DNA from: Cyanodermella asteris
Lineage: Eukaryota; Ascomycota; Lecanoromycetes; Ostropales; Stictidaceae
Reading direction: 5' to 3'
Assembly: GCA_900618795.1 (NCBI GenBank)
Contig: UYJD01000001.1
Location: 1,866,723 to 1,930,722, forward strand
Length of the DNA stretch: 64,000 bases
Under the pieces are notes generated by a model. The model was not told the origin of the DNA and ran no database searches. It saw nothing but the letters and a program-made list of their open reading frames with translations. Below are positions 1-10,279 of this stretch, one piece after another (positions within the stretch are counted from its first letter, which is position 1; every line of letters begins with the position of its first letter). The position numbers and the translations under genes were made by a program.

Positions 1-120
1 TCATCCACCTCAATCTCATCCACCTCAATCTCATCCACCTCGGTCTCATCCAATGCAATCTCGTCCACTTCCGTCCCCTCCACATCATTCCCATTAACCT
101 CAGTCCCAATAACCTCAGCC
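1..120. repeat. 15-bp tandem repeat inside the acidic ORF
   Basis: Eight consecutive 15-base units can be read from position 1. The first three are nearly identical (TCATCCACCTCAATC), and later ones decay progressively. The period is a multiple of three, so copy changes keep the minus-strand frame open and add or remove five-residue units of the EVDEI type. The array probably continues beyond the left edge. Confidence 0.85.
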
Positions 121-1058
121 CACTGGTCAAGCGCGGCCTCAGTCTCGTCCAACAAGGCCCCATTGAGCTCAGTGCCATCTGCCTGAATGCCGTTCGTCTG
201 AATGGTGTTCGCTTGAGTCCTGTTTAGGTGGTTACGGTTCACCCCATGTGCTGGCCAGAACCAGCCAGCCCTGCACGCCTCCTCAAAAAGTACCAACTGC
301 TCGTCACTCAACCTCACGACAACTCTGTGATGGACTCCATGGACCGCGTTTGCAAATGATAGCCCGTGTTCATCCGTATCGTCAGAATGACTATGAACGG
401 CCACGTAGAATCCTAGCCCGGTTAATATTCTGTCATAGTAATATCTGACCTCTGCTATCCACTGCTCGTCATCGTCATCATCTCCTATGCGAAACAACGT
501 TTCCTCAAGCCTGGCATAGAATGCTGCGTGGCTACCTCTTGGCAGCGCGCGCCAAATCTGGCCATCGGAATTATTTTCCAAGTCCGAGGAATTACGTCTC
601 TCGGTTTCAATTTCGATTTCGTCGTTGTTCGTATCGTCTTCATCAATGTGGTCGGTGTCCGTATGAACCGCTGGACCGTTTGTATGGATCGCTGTAGCAT
701 TGGTATGATTGCCTGTGCCGTTCGTTCTTTTCTCCGCATTGTCGTCTTCGTCCTCCGCATCAGTGAACTCATTTTCTGAATTGCCTTCCCCGATCTCCGT
801 AACAGAGTCAGCATCACCCTCATTAGGTCTCTCGTTTTCCTTATCACCGCTCTCGTCTTCCCGGTCATCCCCCTCCCATTCCATATCATCCCCCTCTCCT
901 TCCCTGTCAGCCCCCTCATCTCCTCCATCTTCACCCCCATCTCCCCTGTCAGCCCCCTCGTCTTCCCTATTATTCCCCTCGTCTTCCCCATCATCCCACA
1001 CGTCGTCGTCATCATTTCCCTTTTCCGGCTCATCATTCCCCTTGCTCAAGTCCAACAT
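1..1058 (-). CDS. Acidic low-complexity protein, 3' end beyond left edge
   Basis: A single frame stays open for about 352 codons from an ATG at 1058 to the left edge, so the C-terminus is missing. The first 115 residues are dominated by Asp, Glu, Gly and Asn. They are followed by a more ordinary, globular-looking part (around residues 180-290) with motifs such as GQIWRALPRGSHAAFYARLE and QWIAEVRYYYDRILTGLGFY. The tail is made of 15-base repeats that read as five-residue units like EVDEI. I recognise no domain. The ATG lies only 33 nt downstream of the TAG of the preceding gene and in the same frame, so the two could share a transcript or be one interrupted gene. GA-rich strands often give spurious open frames, but the middle section argues for real coding. 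Confidence 0.5.
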   Translation of the reverse strand, partial: MLDLSKGNDEPEKGNDDDDVWDDGEDEGNNREDEGADRGDGGEDGGDEGADREGEGDDMEWEGDDREDESGDKENERPNEGDADSVTEIGEGNSENEFTDAEDEDDNAEKRTNGTGNHTNATAIHTNGPAVHTDTDHIDEDDTNNDEIEIETERRNSSDLENNSDGQIWRALPRGSHAAFYARLEETLFRIGDDDDDEQWIAEVRYYYDRILTGLGFYVAVHSHSDDTDEHGLSFANAVHGVHHRVVVRLSDEQLVLFEEACRAGWFWPAHGVNRNHLNRTQANTIQTNGIQADGTELNGALLDETEAALDQWAEVIGTEVNGNDVEGTEVDEIALDETEVDEIEVDEIEVD

Positions 1059-1091
1059 CTCGAGACTGTAGCATAGTGGCAAAAGATTCAC

Positions 1092-1801
1092 CTAAGACTC
1101 ATCCTCATCGTCGTCGTCCTCATCATCCGACGATTCGCCCAAATAATGTTTCCGATTCTCTTCCGTCAACCGATCATACGCAGCCCCATCGCTCCCCTTC
1201 TTGCCCTGATCCGACAACCTCGTCTCCGCCACCTCCACCCCATACATACTCAACGCCGCAATCTCGACATCTGCCCTCAACAAATCCAGCTTCGCCTCAT
1301 CTGTACCATCAATGGTACTGACACACAAAATTGTGTTGTCTTTGAGCGTCTGAGCGTCGATGATGCCGAAAATGTGACTCGAGAAGAGGTCTGCAGAGGG
1401 GTCGGCGTCGGCTTTGCGGGCGAGATGGGACTTGAAGATCGGGGCGAGGGAGCTGGGGGTTTTAGACAGGAAGCTGGATTCGTAGCTGGCGGGGAGGGGC
1501 CAGGGTTGACGGGCTGTGGGGTGGGTGTCGGTGGTAGTGGAGATTATGTAGAGGTCGGTTTGTGTGGACATGCGGGATTCGAGGATGAATTCGTCGGAGC
1601 GACGGATGAGTTGGTTGAGTTCCTGTGAGGGGTGTCAGTCTGGAGGCCAAGAAAACTGCTTTATCAAGGACGAGAGAGGATATGGGGAAGAGAACAGCTT
1701 GAGTCTGCAATGAGAAGGGACGAGCTTACATCGAGCGTTGCGTCCACGGTCACAAAGACCGGGAAGAGGGTGCCGGTGAATTCCTGATCTGGTTTCGACA
1801 T
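1092..1801 (-). CDS. Conserved-looking hypothetical protein, 200 aa, two exons
   Basis: Exon 1 (1801-1730) starts MSKPDQEFTGTLF and ends at a GTAAGC donor. Exon 2 (1622-1092) resumes in phase 0 after a CACAG acceptor with ELNQLIRRSDEFILESRM and runs to a TAG at 1094-1092. The product is 200 aa, has no signal peptide or membrane segment, and ends in a very acidic tail (GESSDDEDDDDEDES). I do not recognise the family. The intron boundaries and the clean joined frame make the gene itself credible. The same frame continues past the TAG into the acidic ORF downstream. Confidence 0.75.
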
Positions 1802-3262
1802 GGTGATGGTGGGGTGTCTATATCTGCCGTGTATCTGTGAAAGCTATTGCGGTGCCTAACTTTTGTAAGAGTGCGTGCGTCGAATGCCGATAGACAATGG
1901 TATAGATGGAAGAAGGACACTGCAGCTTGGGCTTATGTATATGATTCAAAGAGTGTGTTGCTGATGCAAGGGGTAGGAGCGATCGAGTCGACTTGGCTCG
2001 TGATGGTGTTTTGGCAATCGCGGGGCAGCAACGTGGAGTATAGATTGGCTGCCACCGTAAACCCTCTTCTCCTCGCATTTGCTGCTGTGTCTTCGTCGTT
2101 CGAATCTACTGTTTCCTTGCATTGACGATTCATTCAACTTGTATCGAACAAGTCTGCCACCATCTTCGACACCTTACGTGCCTGAGAGTGGCTTGGAGAG
2201 CGCCATCGGTAGCCTTCTGAACCTGCTACCAGTATCCAAAGCTCGTGCCGCCAGTTACCACTGTAAGCAGTCTCCAAGATATGAGGACGAAGTGTACAGA
2301 GAAGCGCTCAGTTTGAGACTGTGTGTATATGGATATTACGACTACAATCCATGCAAGGTTTGGTGGTAAAAGGACGAATCTTCATGTCTTGCCACAGACT
2401 GTACACCCAGCTGCATACTCAGCGTCTCAGGTCTATCAAACCTAGCAAGGTGATAGCGGAAGGTCGTCGCCAGTTCTAGACGCGGCGCAATATGCCTAGT
2501 CATTGTGCTCATTTCGTAGAGTTTCGGTAAGGGGTGTGACAAAGTCCATTGATACACGCCATAGACGCGAAGGAAGCGTTGATGGGCGGACTGCCGAGCC
2601 AGGTACCTGGATTGTACAGGATCCAGGAGACCGGGGTGCGGGTCGATCGATCAGCAACGCCAGAAGAATCGCGATGGACATGGTTGCACAAACATGTTTT
2701 TCACAGAGAAGCTGCAAGGGGCCGGGTGCCACTGTAAACAAAGCGTGATACACGATATGCGTGTCTCAGGTGTCAATTTCTGCAGGTGCGCAGTGTTGTG
2801 CTGGGCGCGTGACACAGCGTAGTGTTGATGTAGCTGCCCAGGTACGTAAACAACGACCGGGTGCGGTGACTCGACAGCTCCGCCACCAGGAACGCAGTAT
2901 TCGAGGAGAAGATGACTGGAGTTGTTCGACATGGGACGAAGCCAGGGAAACACGGCCAGCCCTGTACAGGGTCTGGAACAGGCGCCGGCAACCAGCTGTT
3001 GCAGCTGCTTAGGTGTGAAATTAGGTGAGCAGCTGGCGCGCGTCAGAGGCAGCTTTCGCGGGCGTGCACGGGCCAGGCAGCCGCGACTTCAATTGCGACC
3101 TGACGCTTCTCCTCCCTCTCCACCAAATCAACTCCTGCTCTCCAACCACTGCTAGCTGCGTACTTGCTCAACACGTTGCAAACGGTCCGATAGCTCTTGC
3201 TCCAGCCGATCAGTCGCGCTTCCCAACTTCAAACCAACCCAACCCAATCTCAACCACCCGCA
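1802..3262. other. Intergenic region between divergent genes
   Basis: No convincing gene is seen; the open frames here are short and use non-ATG starts. The 3' part (about 3104-3125) is pyrimidine-rich, as is usual in fungal promoters, and would serve the KAR9 locus. Confidence 0.6.
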
Positions 3263-3463
3263 ATGGCGTCGCTTTAGAAGAGCCTCGCAGCCATCAGCAG
3301 CTACGCCTGGAACGCCTATCAAGAGCGGAAACAGACCGGCCTGTGGCCTTCTCTCCCTCGTGCCAATGTCCCGGGCATGAAGGCAATCCCCGAAACAGCG
3401 ACTGAGGCGTCCAAGAACGCTGTCGCCTTCATCAAGTACTCCGTTCACGGCTCTGCGGGCTAG
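3263..3463 (+). other. Interrupted leader ORF in frame with KAR9
   Basis: An ATG at 3263 is followed by codons MASL, a TAG at 3275-3277, and then 61 sense codons with GC-rich third positions (for example TGLWPSLPRANVPGMKAIPE) up to a second TAG at 3461-3463. Twelve further sense codons in the same frame lead into the KAR9 ATG at 3500. As written it is a four-codon upstream ORF followed by a coding-like stretch. It might be a real exon whose first TAG is part of a splice acceptor (CTTTAG), a translated leader, or an N-terminal extension with two stops. I do not recognise the peptide. Confidence 0.4.
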
Positions 3464-3499
3464 CAGCTCGCCCTTACCCATCAAGCCAGCACCACAACC

Positions 3500-5839
3500 A
3501 TGTTTGGTCAAACCCACCTCCAGCACCGTCTTCGTTCCAAGGCTCCAGAGCTCCCAGCTGCCACTGCCAACTCTACTGCTCAAGAGGCGGATGACGGCGT
3601 CTACCACAACACTGCTGCATACACCTCCAACGGTCACACTACACACAAACCAGTCATCGGTACATATGCTATTGGACAAGGTCCTACACGCAATGACCGG
3701 GAACGTACTGGCTCCATGAACACCATCAACACCATCAGCACATTGCCATCGGACCCGGAGACCCTAGGCTTGTCCCGAGCCAGCTCAGTCTACACCCTTG
3801 GACGCTCTTCGTTTGCTGCTCAACTCACTCAACTCACCTCTGTCGACCCCCCAGAGCCATCTACTCTCTCTGCTACCGTCTCAGCCATCCCTACTGCCCA
3901 CGAGGCTTGCCGCACTCTGTCAAATGCAGCTCCACAAATCAAACACTGGATCAACACCGCGGCTAAGGTCCTCGGAAGCCTCGATGCGGAGGATGACATC
4001 GAATGGGCCTCGAATGGCAAAGAGAGCGTCGCAGAAGTCGACGCCGCCATACACAAGTTTGCCTCACTTGTCAACATCTACGTCAACGCTATTGAGCAGC
4101 TGCAAAAGCGAGAGGACGTCCACACTGTCTCTGAGCAGCAAGTCAAGGATGTCGTGGCCAACCTCGAAGAGGTCCTCATACCATGGAGCCAAGTTCAGAA
4201 GAGCCTCGCTGCGGCCAAGAGCCAGGTAGAGCTTGCTCAGGAATGGGAGGGCATCTGGAACACCGACATGGGCTCGATTAGCAACGAGCTCACTGAGCTG
4301 TCACGCCTTGTCTTCAAAATGGAGGAAGAGCGTCACAACCAATCATACGAACAGGAGGATGTCTTCGAGTCTGTCCCACTGCAGACCATTGCTGAGGATA
4401 TGCCTGATGAGCCACGATCCATCAGCAGAGATGTCAGTCCGGCTGCACCTCGCGTTGCCATCGACATTCATTCGCCCAAGATCAAGGACGCCAGCGAAGA
4501 CACCGGCTTGGTTGTTCTTTTTGCCCAGATGCAGCCTGTCAAGACATCACTTGAGTTTCTACCAATCAAGCTGGCTTCGTTTAGAACACGAGCCGAGAAG
4601 ATCTTCCCATCTGCTGTTGAGGAACTCAGCGAGAAGGCCAAGAGCCTCGAGGGACGCTGGGCGAAGCTCGAATGGGAGGCCGAGACACTTCGTGCTGAAC
4701 TCAACGAAGACCGCTGGGTCAGCATTTTCCGCAACGCAGGACGGCAGGCCTCCAAGATGTGCCAGTCTCTCGAACGTGGTATCGTCAAGCTACAGGAGAG
4801 CCTGGACATCTCGTCCAGCGCAACTACCCCCGACTCTGGCTTGAACAAGAAGATAGCCGACTACAAGGCGAAGAAGTCATCCTTCGCCCCCGCCATTACA
4901 AAGATCCTGTCTGTCATTGACAAGGGAATTGAGGAACGAAAGACCGTCAACGGTGAAGTCCTCAAGATCCAACAGGATATCCGACGTGTGTGGTCTGCCC
5001 TGGAGGCTGATATGACCGACATGGATGCTGCACTCGAATCTCGAGCTGGAGCACAACTTCGAGACTCGGTCTCAACCATTGGTACACAAGAGACCACCTT
5101 GGACGCTTCATATGCTACACCTGGCACCTCGCCAGCTTCATCTGTCATTGCTCACAAACAGCATGACACGGCGGCGCTGGGTTCGCGTTCTGCTGGCTCT
5201 GCTCTGCCAGTGCGTCCACGCTACCTCGATCCACGCAGCGTGTCGGCGGCCACACCATCAACGACACCTCGAGCAACTTCGAGAGCAAGCCGTCTCAGCA
5301 GCTTGGGAACACCCCAATCGGCACCACAAGACAACCGACCTCGCTGGTCCGGTAGCACAATTGTCGACTACAGCAAGTTTGGCCCACACAAGCGTCCAGA
5401 CAGCCATCTTTACCGCTCACCTTGGTCAACCACCACCAGCATGGCCGGCAGTGTCCCGCCATCACCACTCATGCGTGAGGCCACTGCCTCGCCATCACCA
5501 TCCACCGGATCACTGGCTATTCCACGTGCCCGAGGCATACGCCCTCAAAGCAGCTTGGCCAGAGAGCGTAACACTGCGAGCCCTAGCCCTGCTCGCAGCA
5601 TCGAGGCTCGCCCTCGCCAACATCACCCCAGTGCAATGATGCAGCAACGGATGAGCAACAGCGTCCCTGGCCGCCGCGCAGTCACAGTTGGCACTCTACA
5701 CAGCATCCCTAAGGAGGACACCATCAGCGAGCTGAACCTCAACAGCCCGACACTTCCTCGTTCGGCTAGCCGCATTGCGCGCAATCGCAGCAGCATGATG
5801 CCTAGCAAAGAGAACGACAAGCCTCGGTGGCGCCCATAG
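3500..5839 (+). CDS. KAR9: KAR9 family karyogamy / spindle-positioning protein
   Basis: A single-exon frame of 779 aa starts at ATG 3500 (MFGQTHLQHRLRSK). The helical middle part (roughly residues 60-520) carries the pattern I associate with the KAR9 domain, including LEFLPIKLASFRTRAEKIFP and RWAKLEWEAETLRAEL near residues 345-400. The rest (about 530-779) is a basic Ser/Pro/Arg-rich tail, as expected for microtubule or EB1-binding regions. In yeast Kar9 links Bim1/EB1 on microtubule tips to Myo2 and orients the spindle and nuclei; the same role here is inferred. The in-frame leader at 3263-3499 makes the true N-terminus uncertain. Confidence 0.8.
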   Translation: MFGQTHLQHRLRSKAPELPAATANSTAQEADDGVYHNTAAYTSNGHTTHKPVIGTYAIGQGPTRNDRERTGSMNTINTISTLPSDPETLGLSRASSVYTLGRSSFAAQLTQLTSVDPPEPSTLSATVSAIPTAHEACRTLSNAAPQIKHWINTAAKVLGSLDAEDDIEWASNGKESVAEVDAAIHKFASLVNIYVNAIEQLQKREDVHTVSEQQVKDVVANLEEVLIPWSQVQKSLAAAKSQVELAQEWEGIWNTDMGSISNELTELSRLVFKMEEERHNQSYEQEDVFESVPLQTIAEDMPDEPRSISRDVSPAAPRVAIDIHSPKIKDASEDTGLVVLFAQMQPVKTSLEFLPIKLASFRTRAEKIFPSAVEELSEKAKSLEGRWAKLEWEAETLRAELNEDRWVSIFRNAGRQASKMCQSLERGIVKLQESLDISSSATTPDSGLNKKIADYKAKKSSFAPAITKILSVIDKGIEERKTVNGEVLKIQQDIRRVWSALEADMTDMDAALESRAGAQLRDSVSTIGTQETTLDASYATPGTSPASSVIAHKQHDTAALGSRSAGSALPVRPRYLDPRSVSAATPSTTPRATSRASRLSSLGTPQSAPQDNRPRWSGSTIVDYSKFGPHKRPDSHLYRSPWSTTTSMAGSVPPSPLMREATASPSPSTGSLAIPRARGIRPQSSLARERNTASPSPARSIEARPRQHHPSAMMQQRMSNSVPGRRAVTVGTLHSIPKEDTISELNLNSPTLPRSASRIARNRSSMMPSKENDKPRWRP

Positions 5840-7780
5840 AACGGTGCCTTCGCAGAGACTGCCGAGGAGTATAAGTTTTGAATAGCGAGAATGGAAAAGG
5901 AAATGATTTTTACGGGATCGCGGGCTGAATAGCCTCGTTGGCGGTGTTCATGGGAAAGGTTCTGCTTTTGGTCATTAAGGCATGTTTGCCACTCTCGTTC
6001 AAATGATACCCCGAAGCACGGCGTTGCGCATGGGAAGGATGCATAGAAAGCATTGCGTGTCACAGTGACCGCCAGAAATTGAAAAATTGATAAATAACAG
6101 CTCATGTCATGCCGTGATAGGTACGTATTGCAGTACCAAGCCAACTGCCTTGCCAAAACCTGTCTATAAATCTAGCACAATATTTAGTAGAGAACCTCAT
6201 AGAGTACCTGGCAGAGTACCTGGTAGAGAGCCTTGTAAGGTACGTAATGGATTACTCAGTCGGGTGCCCAGAAACGTACTCAGTAAGGTACTCAGCAACG
6301 CACCCAGCAACCTGAATAGGTAGCGATGTCGACACTACAATAGATGTATCGCGTAATATCTAAAGTGCAGAGCGGGTCGGCTCCAAGAGCGTCCTCTCCA
6401 TCCGCCTTGACGGCATTCTGCGTGCCTGATTTTGCCGTCGGTGGGCTGTGCTGCGCCGTCAAGCTCCGAAAAAGCTTATACTTCAACGCCGAGAGATCTC
6501 TTCATCTTCCGTCACTCATGGACGTCTTGGCTTTCATTTTGCCAATGTCGCCTCCTCGTCAATATTCCTTGGCCATTTCCGCAAAGACTGTCACAGGCCT
6601 GCCGTTCCTGCATACGAAAAATGCATTGAACGGATGCCCAAATGCTTGTCGCCTTTACAGGGAGCTGTTCACTGTCTCGGCACGGAACCGGGCGTGACGA
6701 GGGTTCTCGTACCAGGGCACATGTCAACGATTATTTACACAATGACCAGGGTGCTGTGTCAGACAAAACCTCTATCATCGCGTTCATGGCGACGTCTTTC
6801 GAACACCTGGGAGCGGCAAGCTTATAGCCTGCGTACCTGGCAACTACCATGACTTGCTGATGTCGCCTTTCTAAAACAAGGTTTTTTCTAGACCCAGTGA
6901 AATGAATCATCAGCCTCGATCAGCACAACAAACCACCATCTGGGTGGCTCTCCACGCTATGCGGGGAACAGCAACAACGACAAGAGCGAGAAGAATCGGA
7001 GCTGCTCGGCCACCTCCCAGCAAAGCCTCGGTTAAAGCGACCTGCAGTGCTCGCCACGTCCTGGAAAGCTAGAAAAACAATCCTGCGCCTCAAGACCAGA
7101 TCCAGGCCAAGCAGACACCAAGAAAATACCAAGCGAAAGATGTCTGCTCTCCGCCACGCATATGGTCCGTCCAAGCTCGACGCCAGACAGTGGCGTACGG
7201 CGCATCCGCCCTATGGCTGACCAGCTCCGCAAATGGGAAGGGTCCAAGACTGTGTCAACTATGGCTCGTTCCGTAATCGACCTTTGCCCTCCTCAACTGC
7301 GGCTCAGATGCTAACACTCTATTTGAGCGGGCCTGGTCTCTCTTTGGCACGACCGTCGTCGAATTGATCTTGTAGCTTGGCTTCCCCGGGTTTTTTTTGC
7401 TGGTCCCAACTCTCTGGGCACTGGGCATCTCAGCCTTCTTGGTGTGTTCGTGATGGTTTCTTTCCATATGATGACCTTGGCACGATGGAATTTCCCCTCG
7501 GTTGGTGGACTGGTGACCGTGGACTGGTAGGAGGAATGTAGTATGTATACACTCTCATTCGCGTCCGTTGCGTGTTTTGATTTTTTTGCTCCGTCTTTTC
7601 TTGATTGTACCCTCGGGTTTGTCTCGTTTCGTCTTGGAGAGATTCTCTTGCATTGTGCTGTGAGTAGTTACTCTCAGCTTCCACTCGGTGCACCTCAGGG
7701 TCACAAAGGTCAGCAAGCCGTCCGGCGGTAGCGCTCACACCCAAGGTCACCGGCCGGCGGAAGTTGAAACGCCCTTCCAG
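5840..7780. other. Intergenic region, no supported gene
   Basis: About 1.9 kb between KAR9 and the transporter. Open frames are short and lack recognisable motifs or good splice pairs. A degenerate short repeat lies near 6185-6315; the last few hundred bases are the transporter promoter and leader. Confidence 0.6.
6185..6315. repeat. Degenerate short tandem repeat
   Basis: Two near-perfect 12-base copies of the type AGAGTACCTGGC stand side by side near 6198-6222. They are flanked by decayed relatives (AGAGAACCTCAT, AGAGAGCCTTGT, GGTACTCAGCAACG) that keep roughly 12-base spacing. Its function is unknown; it may be a minisatellite remnant. Confidence 0.5.
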
Positions 7781-9737
7781 ATGTTCGACTCGCCTTATCC
7801 TCGTCACAACAAGGAACCTCAACGACTCGACATGGAGCGTGTCCCTTCGCACAATGCTCAAGGATCCGCCAGCGGTGAGAGGTTCTCGCATGCCTCCGGC
7901 TCAGACTCTCGATCAAGCTCTTCTCAAGAGAAGTTTGATGAGAAGGGCAAGCAGCTCGAGACTGCATCAGACGAACAGCGAATCGAACCCATTCGCACCA
8001 TCTCGAGAGTCCCTGGCAACCCAAACTATTACGAAAAGAATGGCTTACGAACGTACGGTGATGGGCAAGATCACGATACAGAGCCCGCTATGAGCTGGAC
8101 ACGCATCTTGGCCTAGATCGGCATGGCTTTCTTGTGGTGTGGCTCTCAGATCCCGGTATACCTGGTCGGTGGTGTTCTCCCGATCATCTACGGCGATATT
8201 GGTGGTGTTGACATCTACGTCTGGGCTATCATCGGTAACCTTTTGGCCCTCGCTGCTGTCACGCCTTTCACCGGTGCTCTGTCTGATCTCTTCGGCCGCC
8301 GTACTGTCGCTTGCTTCGGTATCTTCGCCATCATGCTCGGCATGATCATCTGCGCTGCTGCACCCAACATGCAGGCTTTCGTCGCTGGGGAAGTCATCGC
8401 TGGTGTGGGCGGTGGTATCTCAGAGATGACGGCTCTCGCTGGCACAGGTGAGCTGGCACCTACCAGCAAACGCGGTCTATACGTGGGTGGAGTCATCTGC
8501 ACGATCTTCCCGTTCACTCCGGCTATCATGTGGAGTCAATTGATCACATATGCTCCCGGTTCTTCATGGCGCAACAATCTCGTGTTCTGCGCTGTTTGGG
8601 CAGCTGTTGGTCTGATCTTGGTCTACTTCTTCTACCACCCACCACCTCGCCCAAACAGCACTGGTTTGTCCAAAGCAGAATGCTTAAAGCGAATAGACTT
8701 CGTTGGCGGCATACTCTCGGTCGTCGGCATCACCCTCTTCCTCATGGGATTGCTCTGGGGTGGCTACCAATACCCCTGGGGCTCCGCTCACGTCTTGGTC
8801 CCACTCATCCTCGGCGCCCTCTCATTCGCCGGATTCATCATCTGGGAGATGTACTACGCCCGCTATCCCATGTTTCCCGGCCGTCTCAAGCAAGAGCCCC
8901 GTGTCATGATCCTGATCCTCCTCATCACCTTCGTCTCCGGGGCCAACTTCTTCGCCGTCCTAATCTGGTGGCCGAACCAATCCCAATCCATGTACGACCC
9001 CGATCCAATCCAAGTCGGTCTCCGCGGCCTCCCCGTTGGCTTTGGAATCGTCGGCGGAGCCGTCATTGCCTCCGTCGCGCTCGTCGTCGTCAAAGGTAAC
9101 ATCCGTTCCCTGATCTTCGCCTCCTGCGCAATCATGACAGCCGGTAAGTCAAGCCATCCCCCAAACATACAGTAACCACAGCTAATCTTTTTCAGGCTGC
9201 GGCGCAATGGTCATTGCAGACCCCTACAACATGAACGTCGTCTACGGCCCGATAACCCTCGCCTGCCTCGGCGTCGGCGGCGTCATCATCCCCGTGCAAA
9301 TCATCGTCACCGTCGTGTGTCCCGACGATCTAATCGCCACCGCCACCGCCCTCGCCTTGACTGTCCGTATGCTCGGCGGCGCCATCGGCTTCGCCATCTA
9401 CTTCAACCTCTTCCAGAACAAATTCATCGAAGTCTCCTTCTCCACCATCGTCCCCGCCGCCGTCCAAGCCGGCATCTTCAACTACGACGACATTGTCCAG
9501 ATCGCGTTGGATATCGGTCACAACTACTTTTATCACAGCGTTTATACGTTCCCGGAAATCAATAGTCAGGAGAAGTATGATACTATCGTCATGGCGGGGA
9601 GGGAGGCGTTTACGAAGGCTTTTCCGCAGCTTTGGTGGGCGGCGTTGGCTTTTGGTTTGATTAGCTGTATTGCGAGCGTGTTCTTGGGGGATATCAGCAA
9701 GTATCTTGATGATCATGTCGCCGTTACGCTGCACTAG
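7781..9737 (+). CDS. MFS transporter, TRI12 type, with an in-frame TAG
   Basis: ATG 7781 opens a hydrophilic N-terminus (MFDSPYPRHNKEPQRLDMER) that leads without a break into the family-typical segment before TM1. Codon 112 (8114-8116) is TAG, yet the frame continues directly with IGMAFLWCGSQIPVYLVGG and a complete set of transmembrane helices. The loop 2-3 motif GALSDLFGRR is present, and the frame ends at TAG 9735-9737. One intron (9144-9195, GTAAGT...GCTAATC...TTCAG) splits a Gly codon. Counting the TAG, the frame has 634 codons, a normal length for the family. Members export toxins or handle siderophores; the substrate here is unknown. An ATG at 8123 lies just before TM1 and could allow reinitiation. 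Either this is a young pseudogene, or the stop is bypassed or is an assembly error. Confidence 0.85.
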
Positions 9738-9792
9738 AGGTTTTGCGGTACGGACGCCGTGGGAGAGTGGGATTTGTGGACGTACTGTCGAT

Positions 9793-9812
9793 GATTGATT
9801 GATTGATTGATT
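9793..9812. repeat. (GATT)5 microsatellite
   Basis: Five uninterrupted GATT units about 55 bases downstream of the transporter stop codon, probably in its 3' UTR. Confidence 0.9.
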
Positions 9813-10237
9813 GAATGATGACCGAGGAATTGGATTCGGAGCATATGCCCGGCTTGTACATAGGCATGGTTTATGAAGAACTCACATGAAGAATGTATGT
9901 ATAGTGTGTTGACAAACACCTAACCCAGCTTCGCAGTGTCGAAACCGTGATTGGGAAAACCCTCTCAAGTGGGAATTACAGACTGACATTTCCTCGAGGT
10001 CGCCCCGGCTTTTTTCTCGTGTATGGTGCGAAGGAACCCCCTTATCTACAGGGATTACGTGAATGCGAATGGAGAGCCAAGGAGCTCTTTGTTCGACAGT
10101 CTGGCTGGTGCAATTCGAGGTTACGTGGTATTGTTTTGGAGTGGCGAAACGGTTCATCTATCTGCCCTCTGGGATAGGTGACGTTGGCATTTCCCGATAA
10201 GACGGCAGAAGGATAGCACGAGGCTGCCGCTGACAAC

Positions 10238-10246
10238 CTTCTTCTT

Positions 10247-10276
<30 letters not shown>
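10238..10276. repeat. (CTT)13 microsatellite
   Basis: Thirteen uninterrupted CTT units in a non-coding stretch. The purine strand reads as poly-Lys or poly-Arg in short spurious frames. Confidence 0.95.

Positions 10277-10279
<3 letters not shown>

Noticed and set aside
485-1036. Minus-strand Met/Arg-rich frame of 183 aa
   Set aside because: It overlaps the longer acidic frame in another phase and looks like a GA-rich-strand shadow without protein-like composition.
8062-8116. A 55-nt intron ending in CCTAG that would remove the TAG from the transporter
   Set aside because: The available donors are in the wrong phase and splicing would delete the conserved segment before TM1.
1092-9737. A reassigned genetic code in which TAG is a sense codon
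   Set aside because: uL6m, UBR1, KAR9, the RCR protein, the sulfotransferase and the aspartic protease all end at TAG exactly where their families end, so TAG is a normal stop.
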